DNA of 64,000 nucleotides from CAZVEE01 sp964625525 (GTDB lineage Bacteria > Pseudomonadota > Alphaproteobacteria > JAJFIK01): NCBI GenBank assembly GCA_964625525.1, contig CAZVEE010000007.1, forward strand, positions 1 to 64,000. Direction: 5' to 3'. The notes under the pieces are model-generated. The model saw only the letters and a program-made list of their open reading frames with translations, was not told the DNA's origin and did no database searches. This document shows positions 18,258 to 26,860 of the stretch, in pieces (within the stretch, counting starts at the first letter, position 1; every line of letters starts with the position of its first letter). Made by a program: the position numbers and the translations under genes.

Positions 18258-18389
18258 GATGGGTCCCCTCTCGACCAGTGTGCGTAGCGCACTCCAAATG
18301 GGCTCATGCGCGCGCGACTTCACTCCGGCGCAGGGTAAGTACAGCCGCCACGTGAGACAAGCGTGCCCGTGCTCGCAGAGAACACTACC

Positions 18390-18947
18390 TCAGTCAAAAA
18401 GACGGCACCCGCGTTCCAGCGGCACGTCGCCCCGCAGCACTGTGCAGTCCTCGAAGCGCTCTTCGGTCATGACTTTAAGCCAACGCCGCCCGTCCCGTCG
18501 CACCCGAATAACCAGGGCCCGCTCGGGCACGACCGCATTGACCGCGCCGGGAGGCACAACGGCGCCCTTCGCGTGGCGTCCCACGTCACGCTGACGGATG
18601 GGGCTGAGCGTGCCTGCGTCCCGGCGCATGCGCCAGGAAATGGCATTGGAGGGGACCCCGGCCCGTGTCATGCAAAAGCCCATGGTCCTGAGCCGATCCA
18701 CGCACGGGTCCTCCGCCGTGCTGACAAGCGTATAGCCCGCCGCCCGCCGTCGGCATTCCATGGTCGTTTCCAGCCAGCAGCGGGTCATGGCCCGCTGCAC
18801 ATCCGCATCGAGACGCACCACCGCATCCGACGGATAGCCCCGCCCCGCTGCACATCCCGCTACAATGAACGCAATACTTGTAAAGAGGAGAGTCAAGCCG
18901 CTCGCTCGGCTTGCAATCCGCCCACCGGATACACCTTTCCTGTCCAT
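18390..18947 (-). CDS. Small predicted lipoprotein
   Basis: A 185-residue protein with a lipobox (FIVAGC, Cys about residue 32) after a basic N-terminus, so it should be lipidated and membrane-attached. The mature part is rich in Arg and contains several cysteines that could form disulfides. I do not recognise a family. The start at 18947 follows AAGGGGG; a GTG eight codons upstream is possible. It lies upstream of the PPC-repeat gene on the same strand with a 132-base gap, so the two might form a unit. Confidence 0.65.
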   Translation of the reverse strand: MDRKGVSGGRIASRASGLTLLFTSIAFIVAGCAAGRGYPSDAVVRLDADVQRAMTRCWLETTMECRRRAAGYTLVSTAEDPCVDRLRTMGFCMTRAGVPSNAISWRMRRDAGTLSPIRQRDVGRHAKGAVVPPGAVNAVVPERALVIRVRRDGRRWLKVMTEERFEDCTVLRGDVPLERGCRLFD

Positions 18948-19114
18948 CCGAATCCCCCTTCGGTTGGTCACTGAGGTCCATTTCGTCCAGATGAGAGCCC
19001 CGTCACAGGTTCATCTGACCAAAGGTTATCACCGGCTTACACAACCGTCAAGATATGAGGGAGAAAATCCTCACTCACACTTTTGACGAGCAACTGCCAT
19101 GTGAACCACAGATG

Positions 19115-19141
19115 TGATCCGGCCCCTGGGCTCGAGTCGTA
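19115..19141 (+). promoter_or_regulatory. Predicted RpoE/ECF11-type promoter of the photolyase operon
   Basis: TGATCC at 19115-19120 and CGTA at 19138-19141 are separated by 17 bases. This is the pattern reported for promoters of ChrR-controlled ECF sigma factors. It lies 32 bases before the photolyase start. The same motif stands before chrR at the other end of the island. Confidence 0.6.
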
Positions 19142-19173
19142 GATCTAGGCCAATGATCTAATTGGGAGTTCCG

Positions 19174-20640
19174 ATGTCTCTCTCGTCCGCCCCGCCCGTT
19201 CTGCTTTGGTTCCGTCAGGATTTACGCCTCGACGACAACCCGGCTCTGCGTGTCGCAGTCGGCATGAAGGCCCCGCTAATATGTCTTTACATTTTGGACG
19301 ACGAGACGCCGGGCAACTGGGCCATGGGCGGCGCTTCCCGGTGGTGGCTGCATCACTCCCTGGCCGCGTTCGCGCGCCGTCTGGAGGCAAAGGGCCAAAC
19401 GCTGATCCTCAGGCGCGGCGCGGCGGATACTGTGATCCAGCAGCTGGCGGCGGAAACCGGCGCCAAAGCCGTTCTGTGGAACCGGCTTTATGACCCGGCA
19501 TCCGTGAGCCGCGATAAACGTCTGAAAGAACAGCTGCAGAAAGACGGTCTCGACGCGCAGAGTTTCAACGCCCGGCTGCTGCGCGAGCCTTGGGAGATCC
19601 GCAACAAATCCGGCGATCCTTTCCGCGTCTTCACGCCATTCTGGCGCGCGGCCCGGGCCGCGGGCCCCATGACTGCGCCTGAAGCCGCCCCCGACACTTT
19701 GCCGCCACCGGTCGACGGCATGGCCAGCGACCGCCTTGAGGATTGGGCACTCCTGCCCACAAAGCCTGATTGGGCCGGCGGCCTGCGCGCGTTCTGGACA
19801 CCGGGCGAGGATGGGGCGCTCTCCCGCTTTGCCCATTTTCGCGAGTGCATTCTCGACGGTTACGAGAGCGACCGTGACCGCCCGGACCGGGACGGCACCT
19901 CGCGCCTTTCACCGCACCTGCATTTCGGCGAAATCAGTCCCCGGCGGCTCTGGCAGTCGGTGGAGGGCTGGCGCCACGGCAAAGACGGCCCGCATGCGCA
20001 GACGCAGGCCGATAAATTCCTGGCCGAGCTGGGATGGCGCGAATTCTCCCATTCCCTGCTGTTCTATAATCCGGGCTTGCCGGATGAGAGCCTGCGCGAG
20101 GACTTCCGCGCGTTTCCCTGGGAAAACAACGAAACTCACTTGAACGCCTGGCAAAGCGGCCAGACCGGCTATCCCATTGTGGATGCGGGCATGCGTCAGC
20201 TCTGGGCCACGGGGTGGATGCACAATCGCGTGCGGATGGTGGTGGGCTCGCTCCTGGTCAAACACCTGCTCCAGCCCTGGCAGGCCGGCGAGGCCTGGTT
20301 CTGGGATACGCTGGTTGACGCTGATCTCGCCAATAACAGTGCCGGCTGGCAATGGATCGCGGGCTGCGGCGCCGATGCCGCGCCCTATTTCCGGGTCTTC
20401 AATCCCATGCTGCAGGGCGAAAAGTTCGACCCGGACGGGGCCTATGTGCGCCACTGGGTCCCCGAACTCGCCAAGCTGCCCGCCAAACACATTCACAAGC
20501 CCTGGGAGGCTCCTGCGCTTGTGCTCGCCGAAGCGGGCATCCGTCTCGGCAAGGAGTATCCCGAACCGATTATTGCTCATGGCAAGGGGCGGGAGCGCGC
20601 ATTGGCCGCATTCCAATCCATTAAGGGAACGGCTGCGTAA
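19174..20640 (+). CDS. phrB: Deoxyribodipyrimidine photolyase (class I CPD photolyase)
   Basis: A 488-residue cryptochrome/photolyase protein that uses blue light to split cyclobutane pyrimidine dimers. The N-terminal antenna-binding alpha/beta domain begins LLWFRQDLRLDDNPAL. The C-terminal FAD domain includes TSRLSPHLHFGEISPR, ELGWREFSH, WATGWMHNRVRM and the ADLANNSAGWQW segment typical of class I CPD enzymes. The ATG at 19174 follows GGGAG; an upstream TTG at 19162 is unlikely. It is the first gene of a five-gene rightward operon behind an ECF11-type promoter. Confidence 0.93.
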   Translation: MSLSSAPPVLLWFRQDLRLDDNPALRVAVGMKAPLICLYILDDETPGNWAMGGASRWWLHHSLAAFARRLEAKGQTLILRRGAADTVIQQLAAETGAKAVLWNRLYDPASVSRDKRLKEQLQKDGLDAQSFNARLLREPWEIRNKSGDPFRVFTPFWRAARAAGPMTAPEAAPDTLPPPVDGMASDRLEDWALLPTKPDWAGGLRAFWTPGEDGALSRFAHFRECILDGYESDRDRPDRDGTSRLSPHLHFGEISPRRLWQSVEGWRHGKDGPHAQTQADKFLAELGWREFSHSLLFYNPGLPDESLREDFRAFPWENNETHLNAWQSGQTGYPIVDAGMRQLWATGWMHNRVRMVVGSLLVKHLLQPWQAGEAWFWDTLVDADLANNSAGWQWIAGCGADAAPYFRVFNPMLQGEKFDPDGAYVRHWVPELAKLPAKHIHKPWEAPALVLAEAGIRLGKEYPEPIIAHGKGRERALAAFQSIKGTAA

Positions 20641-20679
20641 CTGTTCGGACACCATTTTCCGACAGTGACGGACCCGACC

Positions 20680-21987
20680 ATGACACGACAGACCATCGCC
20701 ATTATCGGCGCCGGGATTTCCGGCCTCGGTGCCGCCTGGCTCCTGGCCCCGCACCACGACATCACGGTCTATGAAAGCGAGGACCGGATCGGCGGCCATA
20801 GCCACACGGTAGATGTGGATTACGATGGCCTCCGGATTGCCGTCGATACGGGGTTCATCGTCTATAATCGGATCAATTACCCCAATCTTTGCGCCTTATT
20901 CGAGCATCTCGACGTGCCGACCGAAAACAGCCATATGGGCTTTTCCGTCAGTGCCGACGGCGGCAAGCTCGAATGGGCCGGCAACAGTCTGAACACGATC
21001 TTTGCCCAACGGCGCAATCTGGCGAACCCGTCCTTTCTGCGTATGCTCTATGACATTGTCCGCTTCAATGCCCGGGCGCTGGAGGACGTGGAGACCGGTC
21101 GCTGCGCCGATCATTCCCTTCAGGAGTACCTTCAGGATCGTGGCTTCGGCGAGTCTTTCCGCCGCCATTACCTGCTGCCCATGGGCGCGGCTATCTGGTC
21201 CACCTCACTGGGTGACATGCTGGAGTTTCCGGCCGAAACGCTGATCCGCTTCTTCGCCAATCACCGGCTTTTGTCCTACGACAAACCGATTTGGCGCACG
21301 GTGAGTGGGGGCAGCCGGACCTATGTTACGCGCCTGACCGCGGGCTTTCAGGACCGCATTCGCCAAGATTGCGGGGCCGTTGGGGTAGAGCGCACTGCGG
21401 ACGGGGTTTGGATTACCGACCATCATGGGGAACGCCGCCGCTATGATCAGGTCATCATGGCGTGTCACAGCGATCAGGCCCTCACGCTCTTGCGCGATGC
21501 GGATGCACCTGAACGCAGCGTTCTGGGTGACATCAGCTATAGTCCGAACACCGTTTATCTGCACCGGGACACGAGCTTAATGCCGAAGCGCCGGTCAGTT
21601 TGGACCAGCTGGAACGTGCTTGATGACCGCTTGCAAACGGGGCGCGGCGTGTCCCTTACCTACTGGATGAACAACCTGCAAAATCTCGATCCGGAGCGTC
21701 CGCTGTTCGTCAGTCTCAATCCGGTCGAGCCGCCGCGCGATGAGATGGTGTTCCGCACTTTCACCTACGCCCACCCGCAATTCGACCGCGCCGCCTTAAC
21801 GGCACAGCGCCGGCTGCCCGAAATCCAGGGCCAGCGAAACACCTGGTTCTGCGGCGCGTGGACGGGCTATGGTTTTCATGAGGATGGTCTGGCTTCTGGC
21901 CTCGCCGTTGCGGAACGCGCCGGCGGTGTGATGCGCCCGTGGGCTCAGGCCTCGGACCACACGACAGCAGAGCGCGCGGCCGCCTAG
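20680..21987 (+). CDS. FAD-dependent amine-oxidase-like protein (COG2907)
   Basis: A 435-residue flavoprotein. The FAD-binding Rossmann motif IGAGISGLGAAW is at about residue 10, followed by YESEDRIGGHSHTV. The C-terminal part has the conserved WFCGAWTGYGFHEDGLASG segment. Homologues always travel with the DUF1365 gene and a CFA-like methyltransferase, and belong to the ChrR/RpoE regulon in Rhodobacter. They have been implicated in modifying membrane fatty acids, including methylated furan fatty acids (UfaD-type desaturation, from memory). The ATG at 20680 has a weak ribosome site; a GTG at 20665 is an alternative. It begins 39 bases after the photolyase gene. Confidence 0.85.
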   Translation: MTRQTIAIIGAGISGLGAAWLLAPHHDITVYESEDRIGGHSHTVDVDYDGLRIAVDTGFIVYNRINYPNLCALFEHLDVPTENSHMGFSVSADGGKLEWAGNSLNTIFAQRRNLANPSFLRMLYDIVRFNARALEDVETGRCADHSLQEYLQDRGFGESFRRHYLLPMGAAIWSTSLGDMLEFPAETLIRFFANHRLLSYDKPIWRTVSGGSRTYVTRLTAGFQDRIRQDCGAVGVERTADGVWITDHHGERRRYDQVIMACHSDQALTLLRDADAPERSVLGDISYSPNTVYLHRDTSLMPKRRSVWTSWNVLDDRLQTGRGVSLTYWMNNLQNLDPERPLFVSLNPVEPPRDEMVFRTFTYAHPQFDRAALTAQRRLPEIQGQRNTWFCGAWTGYGFHEDGLASGLAVAERAGGVMRPWAQASDHTTAERAAA

Positions 21988-22030
21988 CCGCCCGCGATCA
22001 GACACGGCTTCCGAAAGGGACAAACGGGCC

Positions 22031-22897
22031 ATGGGTGAGCCAGCCGCCATCGCGAGCACCGACGCCGTCCGTCTCTATGACGGCGACGTGACGCACGCGC
22101 GGCTGGAGCCGTTTCGTCATCAGTTCCGCTACCGGGTGTTCAGCCTGCTGCTGGATATCGACCGCATCGGCGAAGCGGCCCGCGCGAGTTGGCTGTTCGC
22201 CCATAACCGCTTCGGCCTCGTGAGTTTCCGGGATGAGGATCACGGGCCACGCGATGGCTCCCCCTTGCGACCATGGGTCGAGCAGCAACTGGCCTCCATC
22301 GGCGTGACACTTGATGATGGGCCGGTGCAACTGCTCTGTTTTCCACGGATCTTGGGCTATGTTTTCAATCCGATCTCGGTCTATTATTGTCATGGTCCGG
22401 ACGGCACCTTGCGGGCCGTCATCTATGAAGTCGCCAACACGTTCGGCGATACGCACGCCTATGTGCTGCCGGCGCAGGCCGGGCCGGATGGGCTGGTTCG
22501 CCAGGCCACGGACAAAGTGTTTTACGTATCGCCCTTCATGGCCATGGACGGCCACTACGCCTTTGCCGTCCGGGTTCCAGGAGAGCGCTTGCGGCTCGCC
22601 ATCCGCTACGCGCGCGACCGCCACACGCCAAACAACACCGAAAGCCGGCCCGAAGCCAAGCCTGAGAACAGGCCCGAACCCGTGAAACTGATGGCCATTC
22701 TGGTGGGCGTGCGCCGGGCGTTCACCGACACTGCCCTGGCCGGGCTCCTGCTGCGCCAACCGTTCATGACCCTGAAAGTCACCGCCGGCATCCATTGGGA
22801 AGCGGTTAAGCTCTGGTTCAAGGGCGCCACTTACCAGCCGGACTATCCGCCCAATGGCATCGAGATGCGAGACAAGACGCACCATGACCAACACTGA
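22031..22897 (+). CDS. DUF1365 family protein
   Basis: A 288-residue DUF1365 protein. Landmarks are the N-terminal YDGDVTHARLEPFRHQFRYR-type start, the central PRILGYVFNPISVYYC motif and FYVSPFMAMDGHY. The biochemical role is not established. Its constant companions are the COG2907 flavoprotein and a CFA-like methyltransferase, so it most likely acts on membrane lipids. A furan-fatty-acid (Ufa) pathway has been proposed for such sets. The start at 22031 has AAGGGA upstream. It overlaps the next gene by 14 bases, indicating translational coupling. Confidence 0.85.
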   Translation: MGEPAAIASTDAVRLYDGDVTHARLEPFRHQFRYRVFSLLLDIDRIGEAARASWLFAHNRFGLVSFRDEDHGPRDGSPLRPWVEQQLASIGVTLDDGPVQLLCFPRILGYVFNPISVYYCHGPDGTLRAVIYEVANTFGDTHAYVLPAQAGPDGLVRQATDKVFYVSPFMAMDGHYAFAVRVPGERLRLAIRYARDRHTPNNTESRPEAKPENRPEPVKLMAILVGVRRAFTDTALAGLLLRQPFMTLKVTAGIHWEAVKLWFKGATYQPDYPPNGIEMRDKTHHDQH

Positions 22898-24155
22898 CAC
22901 AATGATCGAAACCATCCCCGTCTGGACTGAACCGGACCGTATTCCGCTTGCGGACGCCGAGCGCATCAATGCTCTGGCCGACGCGCCCTTTCTGTTTCGC
23001 ATGGTGGCACGCGGGGCCCTGTCGCTGCGGTATGGCCGGATCATCGCGATCCTGCCCAATGGCGAAGCGCTGCGCTATGAGGGGCCGGAACCGGGCGAGA
23101 CCGGCGTGCTTCAAATTCACGATTATGCGTTGGCGGATCGGTTGGTAAATGGCGGCAGCTTGGGCTTCGCCGAGGCCTATATGGATGAAATCTGGAGCAC
23201 GCCGGACCTGCCCAAAGTGTTGCATGTCTTTAACAAGAACGCGGACTGGATGATATCGCTGTTCCGCGGCACGGCCTGGATGCGCTGGCTCGGGCGCATT
23301 GCCCATTTCTGGAACCGCAACACCCGCCGTCAGGCCAAGCGCAACATCGAAGCGCATTATGATCTGGGTAATGATTTCTACGCCCATTGGCTCGACTCCA
23401 CCATGACCTATTCCAGCGCCCGCTTCGCCGAACCGGGCCAGGATCTGGCCGCCGCTCAAGCCAACAAATACGACGCGCTCATCCACCGCCTTGATCTCAC
23501 GCCCGAGCATACGGTTCTGGAGATCGGCTGCGGCTGGGGGGGCTTTGCGGAGCATGCCGCCAAGACCGTCGGCTGCGCGGTCACGGGCATCACCATCAGC
23601 CGCGAGCAGTTCGATTTCGCCCGCGAGCGCATTTTCCGCGCCGGCCTCGCCGAAAAAGTCGATATTCAGTATTGTGACTATCGTGACGTGACGGGGCGGT
23701 TCGACCGCATCGCCTCGATTGAAATGTTCGAGGCGGTCGGGGAAGCCTATTGGCCGCGCTTTTTCGGCCAAGTGCGCGACCGGCTCGTGGAGGGCGGCCG
23801 GGCGGGGCTTCAGCTCATCACCATCCGCGACGACTATTTCGAGGATTACCGGCGCAGCGCCGACTTTATCCAGAAATATGTCTTCCCCGGCGGCATGCTG
23901 CCCTCGCCCAGCGTGTTGGCGCGCCAGGTGCGCGAGGCCGGCCTTGCCATCACCGACACCATGACATTCGGCGTTGATTATGCCGACACGCTGAGCCTGT
24001 GGCACAAGCGCTTCCTCGACGTCTGGCCGGAGATTCACGCCATGGGCTTCGATGAACGCTTCCGGCGCTTGTGGACCTACTACTTTGCCTATTGCGAAGC
24101 CGGTTTCCGGGCCGGATCCATCGACGTGGCGCAAGTCCGACTGGAGCGCATTTGA
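22884..24155 (+). CDS. cfa: Cyclopropane-fatty-acyl-phospholipid synthase family methyltransferase
   Basis: A 423-residue SAM-dependent methyltransferase acting on unsaturated acyl chains of membrane phospholipids. The SAM motif I reads LEIGCGWGGFAEHAA. Other CFA landmarks are NIEAHYDLGNDFY, MTYSSARF, the GCAVTGITISREQ segment, and SIEMFEAVGE. In Rhodobacter the photolyase-linked homologue (CfaA/UfaM type) is induced by singlet oxygen. It may make methylated or furan precursors rather than plain cyclopropanes; sequence alone cannot decide. The start at 22884 lies inside the end of the DUF1365 gene, and its stop overlaps the next start. Confidence 0.88.
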   Translation: MTNTDTMIETIPVWTEPDRIPLADAERINALADAPFLFRMVARGALSLRYGRIIAILPNGEALRYEGPEPGETGVLQIHDYALADRLVNGGSLGFAEAYMDEIWSTPDLPKVLHVFNKNADWMISLFRGTAWMRWLGRIAHFWNRNTRRQAKRNIEAHYDLGNDFYAHWLDSTMTYSSARFAEPGQDLAAAQANKYDALIHRLDLTPEHTVLEIGCGWGGFAEHAAKTVGCAVTGITISREQFDFARERIFRAGLAEKVDIQYCDYRDVTGRFDRIASIEMFEAVGEAYWPRFFGQVRDRLVEGGRAGLQLITIRDDYFEDYRRSADFIQKYVFPGGMLPSPSVLARQVREAGLAITDTMTFGVDYADTLSLWHKRFLDVWPEIHAMGFDERFRRLWTYYFAYCEAGFRAGSIDVAQVRLERI

Positions 24156-25507
24156 TGACGATGCCCGACCGCCCCGCCGACAGACCCCGTCCCGGCTGGG
24201 CGGCCATTCTGGGCTATGGCAGCATCAGCCTGCCCGTCGCCGCCCTCACCTTGCCGGTCTATGCGTACCTGCCCACGGTCTACACGCAGGAGCTGGGCCT
24301 GAGCCTGTCAGCCGTGGCACTGGTGTTGCTGGTGACGCGCGTCTTCGATGCGATCTGTGATCCGGTTATCGGCTGGCTGAGTGACCGCACGCGCAGTCCC
24401 TTCGGACGGCGGCGCCCCTGGATCGCGCTCGCGGTCCCCTTGACCGCCGTGGCGACCTGGTTCGTCTTCGTGCCGCCGGATGATGCGGATACGACTTATC
24501 TCCTCATGTGGGGATTGGTGCTCACCTTTGCCTGGACCGCACTCACCCTGCCCTATAATGCGTGGGGAGCGGAGCTTTCGGGCGATTACAACGAACGCAC
24601 GGCTGTCTTTTCCTCGGCTCAGATCTTCACCATTCTCGGTACCATGCTGGCGGCGGGCGTGCCCGCGCTGCTTGATGCCATGGGCATCGCGTCGGTGCGC
24701 GAGCATGTGGAGGTCCTGGCGGTGATCGTGGTCGTCGCGCTGCCGCTGTGTGCCGTCCTCGCGCTCCTGACGGCCAAGGAACCTGCGCCCCTGAGCACGC
24801 GCACCCTGCCCGTATGGGAGGGGCTGACAGCGCCACTGGCCAACCGCGATTTCCTGCGCCTCTTAGGCTCATTTCTGATCAATGCGGCGGCGAACGGCCT
24901 GCCGGTGACCTTGTTCATCACCTTTGTGACCCATCGCCTGGCCATGCCGGAGGCCTATGGGCCGCTGCTGTTCATCTATTTCCTGTCAGGCTTGGTGGCG
25001 ATCCCGCTCTGGGGTTGGCTGGCCACGCGCATCTCCAAGCACCGGGCCTGGGCCTGGGCCATGATCCTGGCATGTGCCGCCTTTATCTGGACGCCGTTCC
25101 TGGTGCAGGAGGGCGATTACACCGTGTTCCTGATCATCACCATCGTTTCCGGGCTTGGCGTTGGCGCCGATCTGGCGCTGCCGGCGGCCATTCTCAGTGA
25201 TGTGGTGGATGAGGACACGGCCGGCACCGGCGAGCAACGCACGGGCTTTTACTTTGCCCTCTGGGGGCTTGGGGGCCAGCTCTCGCTGGGGCTGTCGGCC
25301 GCGCTGGCCTTCCTGCCCCTCGATGCGGCGGGGTTCAACGCGCAAGACGTGGGCGCCAATAGTGAGGCTCAGCTCATGACCCTGGCCTTGCTTTATGCGG
25401 GCTTGCCGGTGGTGCTGAAGCTGGTTGCGGTGGCGATTATGTGGAATTTCCCCCTGACGGCGGAACGCCAGGCCCGCTTGCGCGCGGATATCGAAACCCG
25501 CGCCTGA
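24155..25507 (+). CDS. MFS/GPH-type transporter of the photo-oxidative stress operon
   Basis: A 450-residue membrane protein with about 12 transmembrane helices. The loop motif DPVIGWLSDRTRSPFGRRRPW between helices 2 and 3 identifies the glycoside-pentoside-hexuronide:cation symporter branch of the MFS. Its ATG overlaps the cfa stop (TGATG), so it is translationally coupled and ends the operon. An MFS gene occupies the same place in the Rhodobacter ChrR regulon. The substrate is unknown; given its neighbours, a lipid-derived or osmolyte substrate is possible, but this is speculation. Confidence 0.85.
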   Translation: MTMPDRPADRPRPGWAAILGYGSISLPVAALTLPVYAYLPTVYTQELGLSLSAVALVLLVTRVFDAICDPVIGWLSDRTRSPFGRRRPWIALAVPLTAVATWFVFVPPDDADTTYLLMWGLVLTFAWTALTLPYNAWGAELSGDYNERTAVFSSAQIFTILGTMLAAGVPALLDAMGIASVREHVEVLAVIVVVALPLCAVLALLTAKEPAPLSTRTLPVWEGLTAPLANRDFLRLLGSFLINAAANGLPVTLFITFVTHRLAMPEAYGPLLFIYFLSGLVAIPLWGWLATRISKHRAWAWAMILACAAFIWTPFLVQEGDYTVFLIITIVSGLGVGADLALPAAILSDVVDEDTAGTGEQRTGFYFALWGLGGQLSLGLSAALAFLPLDAAGFNAQDVGANSEAQLMTLALLYAGLPVVLKLVAVAIMWNFPLTAERQARLRADIETRA

Positions 25508-25511
25508 GCCC

Positions 25512-25982
25512 TCACATGGCCAGAAACACTTGATAGAAGCGGTCCGCCTCGACCGTGGAGGTCACGCGCCGCGACAGGCAGAGTTGAAAATACCCACGCG
25601 CGAAACACCGCGTACTGATTTGGCTCAGCGTGCGCTCAGAACAGATCTGCGCCTGCTCCGGCGTCTCGAACCGGCTGAGCGTTTTGTCAAAGCGCACCGA
25701 CACACCCGCAACGCTCTGGCGGTCAAAGCTCACCGTCTCAATGCAGCCATCGCAGCTGCCGATGCCGCAGCCCGAAATATCCGTCCGGTCCCGCCCGATC
25801 ACGCCGAAGCTGTAGTCGAAGGCCTGCGCCTCGGCGATCACGCCGTCGAGGTTCGTTCCTGGTTTTTCGAGAATGGACACAAAATAAGTGCGGTAGACCA
25901 CGAAGCCCCCGACCAGCAGGGCCACGATCAGCGCCCGGGTCAAAAACGTCCCGAACCAACTCCCTCCAGACCGGCGTGCCAT
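25512..25982 (-). CDS. Small membrane-anchored protein of unknown function
   Basis: A 156-residue protein with one transmembrane helix (about residues 12-31) and a predicted periplasmic domain. That domain contains six cysteines, including CGIGSCDGC, which suggests disulfides or a metal site. I recognise no family. The ATG at 25982 has GGAGGA seven bases upstream. The gene is last in the leftward chrR operon, 77 bases after the dehydrogenase, and its stop lies 4 bases from the end of the convergent MFS gene. A TGATCC lies upstream near 26017, but it has no matching -10. Confidence 0.6.
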   Translation of the reverse strand: MARRSGGSWFGTFLTRALIVALLVGGFVVYRTYFVSILEKPGTNLDGVIAEAQAFDYSFGVIGRDRTDISGCGIGSCDGCIETVSFDRQSVAGVSVRFDKTLSRFETPEQAQICSERTLSQISTRCFARGYFQLCLSRRVTSTVEADRFYQVFLAM

Positions 25983-26059
25983 CCCCATCTCCTCCAACCA
26001 TAGCCCCGAAGGCTCGGATCATGGTCGATTTGCCGACCCGGACGCAAGAGCGCCCGGCG

Positions 26060-26860
26060 TCAGGCCCCATCCGCCGGCTTGTCCCAACCCGTCTGGCGCT
26101 GAATCAGGCTGATATACCAGTTGCGCGGGACGATTCGCAGAAACCACAGCCACCAGGTAAACCGGCGCGGGAAGGTGATTTCGAAGGCCTGCCCCTTCAG
26201 GCCTGCCACGATGCGCTTGGCGGCCTCATCTGAGGACACCATGAACGGCTTGGGAAACTCGTTATCGTCCTGGGCGGGGGTCTCCACAAAACCTGGCGTG
26301 ATCAGCGACAACCGCACGCCGTGGCGATCCAGTTCAATAGCCAGGCTCTCAGCCAGCACATTGAGCGCCGCCTTACTGGCGCCATAGGCCGCACTGGTCG
26401 GCAGACCGCCATACCCGGTCACCGAAGACACAATGGCGATATGCCCGGACCGGCGCGCAATCATCCGCGCCAGCAGCGGCTCCAACCCATAGACCGTGCC
26501 CATAAGATTGATGGCAAACGTCTTCTCGAAGATCTCCGCCGAGAAATCCGGCGCTTCCACCGGCAGATACACACCCGCGTTCAAGATGGCCAGCGCCACC
26601 GGCCCATGCGTGTCCTCGATTTCCGCCACGATTGCCGCCATGCGCGCCCGGTCCGTCACGTCCCCAGCGAAGGGCACGATCCGGCCCGCCAGGCCCGTGG
26701 CCTCGCTGGCGAGCGTCTCCAGTTCCTCTTGACGCCGGGCGGTGGCGGCCACGGTCCATCCCTCACCCGCCAGGCGCAGGGCCGTGTCTCGCCCGATCCC
26801 GGAACTGGCGCCCGTGATCCAGGCGATCCCGTCACGCGGCGTTGCGACCTGTCTTGCCAC
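26060..26860 (-). CDS. Short-chain dehydrogenase/reductase
   Basis: A 266-residue SDR oxidoreductase. The NAD(P)-binding motif TGASSGIG is near residue 17. NAG follows at about residue 90 (ILNAGVYLP), then the catalytic Ser in SSVTGYGG and the YGASK motif. A C-terminal hydrophobic/aromatic stretch (WWLWFLRIVPRNWY) may contact the membrane. The likely start is the GTG at 26860 with GGGGAAGAG upstream. It overlaps the end of the photolyase-like gene by 29 bases, so the two are coupled. An SDR occupies the same place in the Rhodobacter ChrR regulon. The substrate is unknown; a lipid is a reasonable guess. Confidence 0.85.
   Translation of the reverse strand: MARQVATPRDGIAWITGASSGIGRDTALRLAGEGWTVAATARRQEELETLASEATGLAGRIVPFAGDVTDRARMAAIVAEIEDTHGPVALAILNAGVYLPVEAPDFSAEIFEKTFAINLMGTVYGLEPLLARMIARRSGHIAIVSSVTGYGGLPTSAAYGASKAALNVLAESLAIELDRHGVRLSLITPGFVETPAQDDNEFPKPFMVSSDEAAKRIVAGLKGQAFEITFPRRFTWWLWFLRIVPRNWYISLIQRQTGWDKPADGA

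Noticed and set aside
26015..26020. A TGATCC upstream of the small membrane protein gene at 25982, as a third ECF11 promoter
   Set aside because: No CGTA-like element occurs 16 or 17 bases downstream; the gene is more simply the end of the chrR operon.
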